Shown: one piece after another, positions 1-7,129 of the stretch | Position numbering within the stretch: the stretch's first letter is position 1 | Layout of the letters: each line of letters opens with the position of its first letter | Source: Schleiferiaceae bacterium | GTDB taxonomy: Bacteria; Bacteroidota; Bacteroidia; Flavobacteriales; Schleiferiaceae | Assembly: GCA_030829675.1 (NCBI GenBank) | Contig: JAURAE010000037.1 | Coordinates: 1 to 11,867, forward strand | DNA: 11,867 nucleotides | Direction: 5' to 3' | Notes under the pieces: generated by a model | What the model saw: the letters and a program-made list of their open reading frames with translations, nothing else | What the model was told of the DNA's origin: nothing | Databases searched by the model: none | Position numbers and translations under genes: made by a program

Positions 1-487
1 CCTGTTCATCGGCACGTTGACTGCGCGCTAGATAAGCGATGCGCTGATCGTGATCAAAAACAATGGAGCCTGTCCCTTCCAGGAACACCCCCTCTTCTTC
101 CAAACCGGTCAAGTCAATGAGCGCATCTGTGGTAAAGCCCCATTTTTTGAGGATTTGGAAAATCTCTTCGCGACGTTCTAAACGTCGGTTTTCAGCCTTC
201 ATGGGATAGAGCACTACTGTTCCGTCCGAGTGCATACTAATCCAGTTATTGGGGAAAATGCTGTCCGGGGTGTGTGGCTCTGGAGTATCCTCCAAAACAT
301 GGACGTTCACGCCATGGGCGATGAGGATCGCTACGAAGTGTTCAAATTCCGCTAGAGCTTTTTCTTGGTCCGAGGCGCTAGAGGCAGCTTCCTGATTTTG
401 ATAGAAATTATCCACCGCAGTTTGCGCGTTCATACCAAAACGAACGGGACGGACCATTAGAATATGTGAACTAGCGTTATTCGTCAT
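1..487 (-). CDS. ctlX: Citrulline-utilisation hydrolase type protein (CtlX family), partial, C-terminus beyond the window
   Basis: The first 162 residues are present, read from an ATG at 487-485. The protein belongs to the guanidine-modifying enzyme / amidinotransferase fold. The N-terminus carries the MVRPVRF strand (residues 11-17), then PDSIFPNNW (74-82) and LEGTGS (136-141), the arrangement expected for CtlX-type hydrolases, where these loops bind the guanidino or ureido group of the substrate. The catalytic His and Cys would be in the missing C-terminal half, so activity cannot be judged here. Family knowledge suggests hydrolysis of citrulline or a related amino acid in the cytoplasm. 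The start overlaps the stop of the upstream amidinohydrolase gene by 11 nt, so the two are almost certainly co-transcribed and translationally coupled. Family assignment is confident; the exact substrate is inference. Confidence 0.88.
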   Translation of the reverse strand, partial: MTNNASSHILMVRPVRFGMNAQTAVDNFYQNQEAASSASDQEKALAEFEHFVAILIAHGVNVHVLEDTPEPHTPDSIFPNNWISMHSDGTVVLYPMKAENRRLERREEIFQILKKWGFTTDALIDLTGLEEEGVFLEGTGSIVFDHDQRIAYLARSQRADEQ

Positions 488-1400
488 AAGCTCTCTGTAG
501 TGGCATGGTACTGCAACGGATCAACCCACCCATTTTTACGATTTCATTGTACTGTACCAAATGAGTGTTATACCCTTGTCCCAGCAACCATTGGTTTAGC
601 TTCGTCGCGGAGGCCGGCAAAATGATGTCATTTGGGCTTACGCTAAAAAAGTTGGTATTCAGGTCATATGCCTCATCGGCATCACATTCATATATATTTT
701 CTTCGCCGAAGAATTCCTTTAGCCATTGTACGTCCTTTTGGTGCTTGAAAAGATGTGGTGCGATCACAGCCCCTCTTCCTATGGGCTGGAAGGCACAATC
801 CAAATGCAAACTTCCGCCACGAGGATTGGTATCGTCTTTCAGGAGCTCAAATCCTTTAAATTCTTTGGCAGGAAATTCATCGTTGAGGTACTCCATGCCT
901 GCATAGTTGGTTCGAGCTGTTTTGAAGGTAGTAAAGTCTTTATCATTGCTAACACCAACAAATATGTAATCGTTGTGTACAATCACATCACCACCTTCCG
1001 CATGACAGCCCGACGGCATAATGATGATTTGAGCCGAATGAATGCTGGCTTCTATCAAGGATATGGCATCGCGCTCCTCAGAACGGTCCTCAATGATATT
1101 CGGGATGATAAACTGATCTTCGATGACAAAGGCAATGTCTCTTGCAAAAACCTGGTTTAATTCCGCTAGTACCTCGGGACGCAGTACCTGCACCTCCAAG
1201 GACTCTAAAACGGTAATCAAACCTTTCATCTGCGCCATGCAATCCTCCTCTGAAGGATAGTTTGTTAGTTGTACGGATTCATAGCTGCGCGCATCGTAAC
1301 AGTCTTCGAGCCTCGGGGTCCCCCCCATCCTTCGAGCCACGCCTACGACAACACTAAGCAACCTTCCATATTCGTTATGAATTTCCGGTTGTATCTGCAT
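477..1400 (-). CDS. Amidinotransferase / dimethylarginine dimethylaminohydrolase (arginine deiminase-like) family hydrolase
   Basis: This 307-residue cytoplasmic protein has a complete guanidine-modifying active site: FARD at 85-88, EGGD at 135-138, HLD at 199-201 (catalytic His199, Asp201) and the nucleophile Cys296 in the motif LIRCSTMP. These match the Asp/Glu/His/Cys set of arginine deiminase and DDAH, so hydrolysis of arginine or a substituted arginine to citrulline or a related product is likely; the substrate is not resolved by sequence. The ATG at 1400-1398 is chosen. A TTG seven codons upstream is also open, but it lies inside the putative promoter element at 1419-1426. The gene is transcribed divergently from ftsK and overlaps ctlX by 11 nt, suggesting an arginine/citrulline catabolic pair made of two members of the same fold. 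A 7-G tract lies near codons 25-27. Confidence 0.9.
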   Translation of the reverse strand: MQIQPEIHNEYGRLLSVVVGVARRMGGTPRLEDCYDARSYESVQLTNYPSEEDCMAQMKGLITVLESLEVQVLRPEVLAELNQVFARDIAFVIEDQFIIPNIIEDRSEERDAISLIEASIHSAQIIIMPSGCHAEGGDVIVHNDYIFVGVSNDKDFTTFKTARTNYAGMEYLNDEFPAKEFKGFELLKDDTNPRGGSLHLDCAFQPIGRGAVIAPHLFKHQKDVQWLKEFFGEENIYECDADEAYDLNTNFFSVSPNDIILPASATKLNQWLLGQGYNTHLVQYNEIVKMGGLIRCSTMPLQRAYDE

Positions 1401-1418
1401 GCATTGAGGTTTAAGCCA

Positions 1419-1426
1419 CAAAAATA
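1419..1426 (-). promoter_or_regulatory. Putative Bacteroidota -7 promoter element (TATTTTTG) for the amidinohydrolase-ctlX pair
   Basis: Read on the minus strand the bases are TATTTTTG, a full match to the TAnnTTTG -7 consensus of the Bacteroidota primary sigma factor. It lies 18 nt before the chosen ATG, predicting a short leader. I could not find a convincing TTTG -33 element at the usual distance of about 19 nt, so this rests on the -7 box and position alone. Confidence 0.45.
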
Positions 1427-1485
1427 GGACTTAAAAGTGTTGATAACGCTATTCAACCGCCCGAGTTTACTAATACTTCAGACAT

Positions 1486-1493
1486 TATTTTTG
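1486..1493 (+). promoter_or_regulatory. Putative Bacteroidota -7 promoter element (TATTTTTG) for the ftsK operon
   Basis: TATTTTTG matches the TAnnTTTG consensus and ends 22 nt before the ftsK ATG, giving an expected leader of roughly 15 nt. The -33 side is weak (a GTTT at 1465-1468 is the nearest T-rich match). It is the same octamer as the minus-strand element 60 bp away, so the two operons would fire divergently from this 115-bp gap. No other feature is evident in the gap. Confidence 0.5.
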
Positions 1494-1515
1494 AATAAAA
1501 CATCCCAAATCAGCT

Positions 1516-3909
1516 ATGGCGAAAAAAGCAACGTCTTCGAAGGCAAAATCACCCTCTAAATTTCAACTGCGTTTTCAAGAATTGAATGCGAATTGGAAGG
1601 AAATTACCGGTGATCCTACGGTGAAAGTATTCATGGCCGTTCTATTTATATTCTTGGGATTGTTCTCGCTGGTTTCAAGTTTGAGTTTTATGGCTAATTG
1701 GTCTAAAGACTTTACACTACAGTGGACCTCCTCGGTAGAGGACCACTCAGACGTAGGCAATGTTTTCGGATTATTAGGCCACAAGCTTGGATGGACCTTC
1801 ATCATGCGTGGATTTGGTCTTAGTGCGCTCGTTTTTCCCCTTTGGCTTGTGGCAGTGGGGGCGCGTAATGCATTCGCCTTACACAGAATAAAGCCAGCGA
1901 AACTTCTGCTCCACATGATCTTTTTTGCCTTGGTTGGAAGTACATTGATTGCATGGGTAGTACCTGCTCATCCGACATTATGGAGTGGGCTTTCTGGGCA
2001 TTACATCTACCACCATTTGGCTATTATCGTGGGACATATGGGCGTAGCTCTTATTGGGTTTGTCGCGTTATTGCTTTACGTGATTGTGGCAAGAAAGCTA
2101 GAAACCCTTCGTTTACCAAAGAAGCAGAAAGTGGAAGAATATCCTGAGGAAGAAGAAGAACCTCAAGAGCACACTATTTCATTCAACGACGAGGTCGATG
2201 AAGAACCATGGGCTCCAGAACCAGCGTTACTAGAAGTTGAGGAGGAACCTATACCTGAGCCACAGAAGATTATCACTTCTCCGGCGCCGGTTGTTGCCAA
2301 TATGGAAGAAGACAAAGAGGAGGATACCATTGATGTTCAGGTTGAGGTGCATCAAGAATTGGTCGAAGATGATAAAGCCATCAATAAAAAAGTGAAAGAT
2401 TTTGGGGAATACGACCCCACTCTTGACTTGAGTAGATTCCAATTGCCTAAAATTGATTTACTACAACAATACGGAGATGGACAAATCACCTTTGATAAAG
2501 AGGAGATTGAAGCAAACAAAAATAGGATTGTAGAAACGCTTCAGAACTACAACATTGAAATCAAGGAAATCAAGGCCACCATAGGCCCAACGGTCACGTT
2601 ATATGAGATTGTTCCTGCGGCAGGCATTCGTATTTCTAAAATTAAAAATCTGGAAGATGATATAGCTTTGAGCCTCGCAGCACTAGGTATCCGTATCATC
2701 GCTCCTATCCCTGGAAAAGGCACCATTGGTATTGAAGTACCAAATGCAAATCCTCAAGTGGTGAGTATGCGTCAAGTCATTGCCTCAAAGAAATTCCAAG
2801 AAGCAAAGATGGAATTGCCCGTAGCTATGGGACGTACCATCACGAATGAGAACTTCATTTTTGATTTGGCTAAGATGCCTCACCTATTGATGGCTGGTGC
2901 TACAGGTCAAGGTAAGTCTGTGGGATTAAATGCTATTTTAACCTCTTTACTATATAAAAAGCACCCGAGCCAATTAAAGTTTGTCTTGGTAGATCCAAAA
3001 AAGGTCGAACTCACATTATACAACAAGATTGAGCGCCATTACTTAGCAACTCTACCTGATTCAGAGGAAGCCATCATCACAGATACGACGAAAGTGATTC
3101 ACACATTGAACAGTCTTTGTATTGAGATGGACAACCGCTACGAGTTGCTCAAATCCGCCATGGTACGGAACATCAAGGAGTACAATGCTAAATTCATATC
3201 ACGGCGCCTGAATCCAGAAGAAGGCCACAAATACTTGCCCTATATCGTTTTGGTCATTGACGAGTTTGCAGATTTGATAATGACGGCGGGTAAAGAAGTT
3301 GAAATGCCTATTGCTCGTCTTGCACAACTAGCTCGTGCTATTGGTATCCACCTCATTGTTGCCACTCAGCGTCCATCGGTGAATGTGATTACAGGTATAA
3401 TTAAGGCCAACTTCCCTGCTCGAGCAGCGTTCCGCGTTACTTCAAAAATTGATTCTCGTACGATTCTAGATGCAGGTGGCGCCGACCAGCTCATCGGTAA
3501 AGGGGATATGCTCTTCTCACAAGGCTCTGATTTGGTCAGACTACAATGTGCCTTTGTCGATACACCAGAAGTAGAAGAGATTTGTGATTTTATTGGTAAT
3601 CAACAAGCCTACCCTACTGCCTATCAACTCCCTGAGTACGTGGGTGAAGAAGGAGGTGGTGTTGGCGATATTGATCCTTCAGATAGAGATACCATGTTTG
3701 AAGATGCCGCAAGATTAGTGGTACAAACGCAACAAGGTTCTACGTCAATGATTCAGCGAAAACTAAAGCTGGGATACAATAGAGCCGGTCGTATCGTGGA
3801 CCAATTAGAGGCTGCAGGAATCCTAGGCCCATTCGAAGGTTCTAAGGCTAGACAAGTATTAGTACCTGATGAAATGGCTTTGGAACAAAAATTGAACGGA
3901 GATGCGTAA
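1516..3909 (+). CDS. ftsK: DNA translocase FtsK
   Basis: This is a septum-anchored ATPase that pumps chromosomal DNA and coordinates dimer resolution with division. At 797 residues it has the short Bacteroidota layout. Four membrane segments lie at about 37-57, 95-115, 130-149 and 168-192. A short acidic linker rich in Glu and Pro follows at about 205-290, then the alpha/beta motor domain. Walker A is GATGQGKS at 461-468 and Walker B is YIVLVIDE at 576-583. A C-terminal winged-helix gamma domain (about 725-790; GYNRAGRIVDQLEAAGI) reads the DNA polarity sequence. The long linker of the E. coli protein is absent, as is usual in this phylum. It is the first gene of the plus-strand operon and its stop overlaps the lolA-like start by 8 nt. 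The start is the first ATG after the promoter element. No defects are seen. Confidence 0.97.
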   Translation: MAKKATSSKAKSPSKFQLRFQELNANWKEITGDPTVKVFMAVLFIFLGLFSLVSSLSFMANWSKDFTLQWTSSVEDHSDVGNVFGLLGHKLGWTFIMRGFGLSALVFPLWLVAVGARNAFALHRIKPAKLLLHMIFFALVGSTLIAWVVPAHPTLWSGLSGHYIYHHLAIIVGHMGVALIGFVALLLYVIVARKLETLRLPKKQKVEEYPEEEEEPQEHTISFNDEVDEEPWAPEPALLEVEEEPIPEPQKIITSPAPVVANMEEDKEEDTIDVQVEVHQELVEDDKAINKKVKDFGEYDPTLDLSRFQLPKIDLLQQYGDGQITFDKEEIEANKNRIVETLQNYNIEIKEIKATIGPTVTLYEIVPAAGIRISKIKNLEDDIALSLAALGIRIIAPIPGKGTIGIEVPNANPQVVSMRQVIASKKFQEAKMELPVAMGRTITNENFIFDLAKMPHLLMAGATGQGKSVGLNAILTSLLYKKHPSQLKFVLVDPKKVELTLYNKIERHYLATLPDSEEAIITDTTKVIHTLNSLCIEMDNRYELLKSAMVRNIKEYNAKFISRRLNPEEGHKYLPYIVLVIDEFADLIMTAGKEVEMPIARLAQLARAIGIHLIVATQRPSVNVITGIIKANFPARAAFRVTSKIDSRTILDAGGADQLIGKGDMLFSQGSDLVRLQCAFVDTPEVEEICDFIGNQQAYPTAYQLPEYVGEEGGGVGDIDPSDRDTMFEDAARLVVQTQQGSTSMIQRKLKLGYNRAGRIVDQLEAAGILGPFEGSKARQVLVPDEMALEQKLNGDA

Positions 3910-4540
3910 ATTCGCCCCCATGAGAACATTCGCCCTATTGTTGTTGCCTTTCTTTGCATTGGCGCAATCCCATAATGAAGCCAAGGACCTACTTAACAAG
4001 GTGTATGAGAAGACCTTAGGCCTCGAAACTCAGCACATCTCTTTCACCAATACCATTGCGGCACCAAGTAATGGCGGTATGAAAGAACGCAGCTCAGATG
4101 GTGAACTCTATGCCATTGGCGAAAAAGTACGCGTTAAGACCGATGCCTTTGAATTTCTCTCAGACGGGAACAATGCTTACTTGATTTATCCCGAGGATGA
4201 AGAGATCGAAAAAACCGCCTCAGGAGAAGAAACTTCTCTAAGCCCTTCAGATATCTTGAAGAACTACCAGAGCGGATATAGTTACAAGATGGCAGGGAAG
4301 GCCACAGAAAACGGTAAGTCCATACAATATGTGGTACTAAAACCCGTTGCTAGTGAGGAGGTTAAGGAAATCATGATCGGCATAGATACGAAAAGCATGT
4401 TGCTTGAGAATTATACTCAGTTCGGAACCAATGGGATCAACACCACCTTCATGGTAAAAAAATATGAAGTAAACGTCCCCTTAAGCTCAGAGATGTTCAA
4501 CATCAACGCCAAGGAATTTGACGGGTTTTATCGACTATAA
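3902..4540 (+). CDS. lolA: LolA-family outer-membrane lipoprotein carrier protein
   Basis: This 212-residue periplasmic protein has a signal peptide (MRTFALLLLPFFALA, about residues 7-21, likely cut before Gln22). Its mature part resembles Bacteroidota LolA: alternating strands such as GELYAIGEKVRVKTDAFEF (67-85), NAYLIYPEDEEIEK (91-104) and a C-terminal strand ending in FNINAKEFDGFYRL. LolA receives lipoproteins from the LolCDE complex at the inner membrane and carries them to the outer membrane in a hydrophobic half-barrel. The ATG at 3902 overlaps the ftsK stop (ATGCGTAA); a second in-frame ATG at 3920 would give a shorter but still functional signal peptide, and I cannot decide between them. 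Only 2 nt separate it from the LptF-like gene, so export of lipoproteins and of LPS is coupled to ftsK transcription here. Confidence 0.85.
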   Translation: MRKFAPMRTFALLLLPFFALAQSHNEAKDLLNKVYEKTLGLETQHISFTNTIAAPSNGGMKERSSDGELYAIGEKVRVKTDAFEFLSDGNNAYLIYPEDEEIEKTASGEETSLSPSDILKNYQSGYSYKMAGKATENGKSIQYVVLKPVASEEVKEIMIGIDTKSMLLENYTQFGTNGINTTFMVKKYEVNVPLSSEMFNINAKEFDGFYRL

Positions 4541-4542
4541 GA

Positions 4543-5967
4543 ATGAATAAACTAGACTGGTACGTCTTAAAAAGTTACGTAAGACCATTGCTCCCTACCG
4601 TGGGAATTATGGTCTTTTTCTTTTTGATGCAGATGGTTTGGAAATACGTAGATGACCTTGCCGGCAAAGGCATCGAATGGTACGTAATTCTAGAACTCAT
4701 GATGTATTGGGCAGCCAGTGTAGTTCCTTTCGCATTGCCCGTGAGTGTGTTGTTTGCTTCCCTCCTCACCTTTGGAAACTTTGGCGAACACTACGAAATG
4801 GCTGCCATGAAGAGCTCCGGCATCAGTTTATTTAGAGGCATTCGATCATTGATCATTTTAAACATTGGAATTGCCGTAGGCGCCTTCTATTTCTACAATG
4901 AAGTTATTCCTGTGGCCAATTTAAAAGGCCAAAGCCTCCTTATAAACATCTCCAAGAGTAAACCTGCCTTCCATATTACACCCGGCATCTTCTACAATGG
5001 CTTCGAAGGATATTCTATCAAGATTGGGGAAAAATCAGGCGACGGTGAGCAGGAACTTCAAGACATCTACATCTACGACCACAAAGAGAATAAAAAAGGA
5101 AACCAGAAGGTCCTTACCGCAGCGAGTGGTATTATGCGTACCGTAGCCAATGATCAATATCTAGAGATTGAACTGCACGACGGGGCCACCTACGAAGATA
5201 TTGTGAAGGCAGATCGCGAGGAACGCAAGAAGATGCCTTGGGCACGTAGCGAGTTTGATACAGCCTACATTAGGTTTAATCTTGGTGGTTTTGATAATCC
5301 AAACCTATACAAAACACGACGTCGAGATTTTATGATGCTCAATACGCAACAGTTGAAGCTCAAAGCAGATACATTGAAAGATCAGATGATTGAGCGCGAG
5401 GATAACTTCAAGAAGAATTTAACAAGCAAGTACAAGTTTGACTACATCGAACCTGAGACGGCCGATGCTACAGAAGCTCTGAGAGATGATATCATGAAAA
5501 ATCTACTCAGTGGTATGCGATTACGAGCCTCACAAAATGCCATTCGATTGGCCAGGTCGAATCTCGATTACCTCCGTCAAATGGAGCGTGAGATGGATTG
5601 GCGGAATGAAACTAGGTTGCGCCATTGGCTCGAGTATTATAAAAAGTTTGCACTGGGTGTAAGTGTTTTGATCATGTTCTTTATCGGCGCACCTCTAGGT
5701 AGTATCATTCGAAAAGGCGGTATAGGTTTACCGTTGGTGATCAGTACTATCGCTTTTTTGATTTTTCATGTCTTGAACACCACTTTTGAAAAAATGGGAC
5801 GTGAGGAACTAATGGACCCGCTCATTGCGACTTGGTTACCGTCCATGATTTTGGCACCCGTTGCGTTGTGGTTGACCTACAGTGCTTCTACAGATAAATC
5901 GTTAATCTCTGGAGAATGGTTTAGTACCATTGTTACAAAATTCTACCTTAAGAAGGATGAAGAGTAG
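4543..5967 (+). CDS. lptF: LptF/LptG family permease (YjgP/YjgQ), LPS transport to the outer membrane
   Basis: This 474-residue inner-membrane protein has the LptF/G layout: N-terminal helices at about 17-36, 47-77 and 100-120, a periplasmic beta-jellyroll region (about 130-255), and C-terminal helices at about 366-388, 393-412 and 427-447. Conserved sequences include EMAAMKSSGIS (85-95), in the cytoplasmic coupling region that contacts the LptB ATPase, and GAPLGSIIRKGGIGLPLVIS (382-401). The family extracts LPS from the inner membrane and passes it into the Lpt bridge. LptF and LptG cannot be told apart with certainty from this sequence. Compared with the roughly 360-residue E. coli proteins, it carries about 100 extra charged helical residues (260-365) before the last three helices, which I believe is typical of Bacteroidota versions. 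It overlaps the next gene by 11 nt. Confidence 0.92.
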   Translation: MNKLDWYVLKSYVRPLLPTVGIMVFFFLMQMVWKYVDDLAGKGIEWYVILELMMYWAASVVPFALPVSVLFASLLTFGNFGEHYEMAAMKSSGISLFRGIRSLIILNIGIAVGAFYFYNEVIPVANLKGQSLLINISKSKPAFHITPGIFYNGFEGYSIKIGEKSGDGEQELQDIYIYDHKENKKGNQKVLTAASGIMRTVANDQYLEIELHDGATYEDIVKADREERKKMPWARSEFDTAYIRFNLGGFDNPNLYKTRRRDFMMLNTQQLKLKADTLKDQMIEREDNFKKNLTSKYKFDYIEPETADATEALRDDIMKNLLSGMRLRASQNAIRLARSNLDYLRQMEREMDWRNETRLRHWLEYYKKFALGVSVLIMFFIGAPLGSIIRKGGIGLPLVISTIAFLIFHVLNTTFEKMGREELMDPLIATWLPSMILAPVALWLTYSASTDKSLISGEWFSTIVTKFYLKKDEE

Positions 5968-7129
5968 GGTTCTCATTCTATCAAATAAACTCCCCTATCC
6001 TAGTGATGACGGAAGTTCAATTGCTATGGCCCGGTTGCTGGAAACCTTGGCGATGAAGGAATTGGACCTACATTATTACGCCATTAATACCGACAAGCAT
6101 AGCAAAGATGTGGAGGTGAGTAGAGCGCATCAACCAAACGTGACCTTTGAAGCCTTTGCTTGGAATACCTCGCCTAAGGTGAGTACGGCACTAGGGAATT
6201 TAGCGACCAGCCTACCTTACCAGGTTAGTCGCTTTTGGATCCCTACGCTCCTACAACGACTTAAAGCATTCGATACCAATAGTTTCCATACAGTTATACT
6301 GGAAGGGGCATTCATGGGCATGTATGTAAGCGAGGCAAAACGCATCGGGCAACGGACCATTTTACGTGCGCACAATGTGGAGCATGAGATTTGGCAACGA
6401 TTGGCTGAGCATGAGAAAAATTCATTGAAACGATGGTATTTAAAGCTTCAGTCTAGAAGATTGCAGAGGTTTGAAAGCCAATTATCTCAGGCCGTCGACC
6501 AAATCTGGTGCATTTCAGAAAAGGACCAAGAGTGGTTTGAAACCCTAACTCCAGCGGCTTCTTTTATTCCTACTGCAGTACTACCCAAACCTGGACCATC
6601 AAAGATTCAACCGCTTCGTTGCCACCACTTGGGAGCATTGGATTGGGCGCCTTCCATCCAAGGCCTACAATGGTTCATGACTGATATTTGGCCACAGGTT
6701 CTCCACCGAGTTCCTCAGGCTGAATTCCATATTGCGGGCAACAATCCCCCCGAGAATTTCCAATTCCCCAAGGAACAAAACATCTTCTTTCACGGTCGCA
6801 TACCCGATGCCACCGCTTTCACTCACGAGCACGGAATCAGCATTATTCCTCTATTGGCGGGCTCAGGGATGCGAATTAAAATCTTACAGAACAGTGCGGC
6901 AGCGGTACCGTCTATTTCCACCGCTATTGGAGCAGAGGGCATTTATACCAAGGATTCAACTGAAGCCATTATTGTTGAATCTGCAGCCGAGTTTATTGAG
7001 GCTCTTGTTGAACTCGTACAGCAGCCGGCGCGTGCCTTGGCCTTAGGACAAAAGGCCCAAGAGGATATTTTGAAAAGGTTCGGAATGCAACCTACCTTGC
7101 AACGCATAGAAAAGGTATGGTCTTACTAG
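5957..7129 (+). CDS. Glycosyltransferase family 4 (group 1) protein
   Basis: This 390-residue cytoplasmic, GT-B fold enzyme probably transfers a sugar from a nucleotide donor during glycan or lipopolysaccharide synthesis. The N-terminal half has RVLILSNKLPYPSDDGSS (4-21) and RAHNVEHEIWQR (137-148), typical of GT4 proteins. The C-terminal donor domain has HHLGALDWAPSIQGLQWF (223-240), HIAGNNP and PLLAGSGMRIKIL (298-310) leading to STAIGAEGI (321-329). An oddity is that the Glu normally following RIKIL/V, part of the EX7E signature, is Gln311 here, and the Gly that usually precedes the Lys-Pro of this loop is Ala, so donor binding may differ. The ATG at 5957 is preferred; an earlier in-frame TTG at 5930 would add nine residues inside lptF. 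It overlaps lptF by 11 nt and the GT2 gene by 13 nt. Donor and acceptor are unknown. Confidence 0.88.
   Translation: MKSRVLILSNKLPYPSDDGSSIAMARLLETLAMKELDLHYYAINTDKHSKDVEVSRAHQPNVTFEAFAWNTSPKVSTALGNLATSLPYQVSRFWIPTLLQRLKAFDTNSFHTVILEGAFMGMYVSEAKRIGQRTILRAHNVEHEIWQRLAEHEKNSLKRWYLKLQSRRLQRFESQLSQAVDQIWCISEKDQEWFETLTPAASFIPTAVLPKPGPSKIQPLRCHHLGALDWAPSIQGLQWFMTDIWPQVLHRVPQAEFHIAGNNPPENFQFPKEQNIFFHGRIPDATAFTHEHGISIIPLLAGSGMRIKILQNSAAAVPSISTAIGAEGIYTKDSTEAIIVESAAEFIEALVELVQQPARALALGQKAQEDILKRFGMQPTLQRIEKVWSY

Noticed and set aside
726..1160. Open frame of 144 codons on the plus strand, antisense to the amidinohydrolase gene (also 565-906)
   Set aside because: The minus-strand gene over the same bases has a complete active site; the plus-strand translations have no recognisable domain and biased, unprotein-like composition.
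1401..1421. TTG start seven codons upstream of the amidinohydrolase ATG
   Set aside because: It would place the start codon inside the putative promoter box; the added residues are not expected in the family.
1438..1446. TGTTGATAA, one mismatch from a DnaA box on the minus strand (TTATCAACA)
   Set aside because: A single imperfect 9-mer with no cluster, no AT-rich unwinding region and no replication gene nearby; expected by chance.
3660..3910. Minus-strand frame over the end of ftsK (3753-3959)
   Set aside because: Lies opposite the conserved FtsK gamma domain, no domain of its own.
5930..5956. TTG start nine codons upstream of the GT4 gene
   Set aside because: The ATG at 5957 begins right at the first beta strand of the GT-B fold and gives a normal overlap; the extra residues add nothing recognisable.
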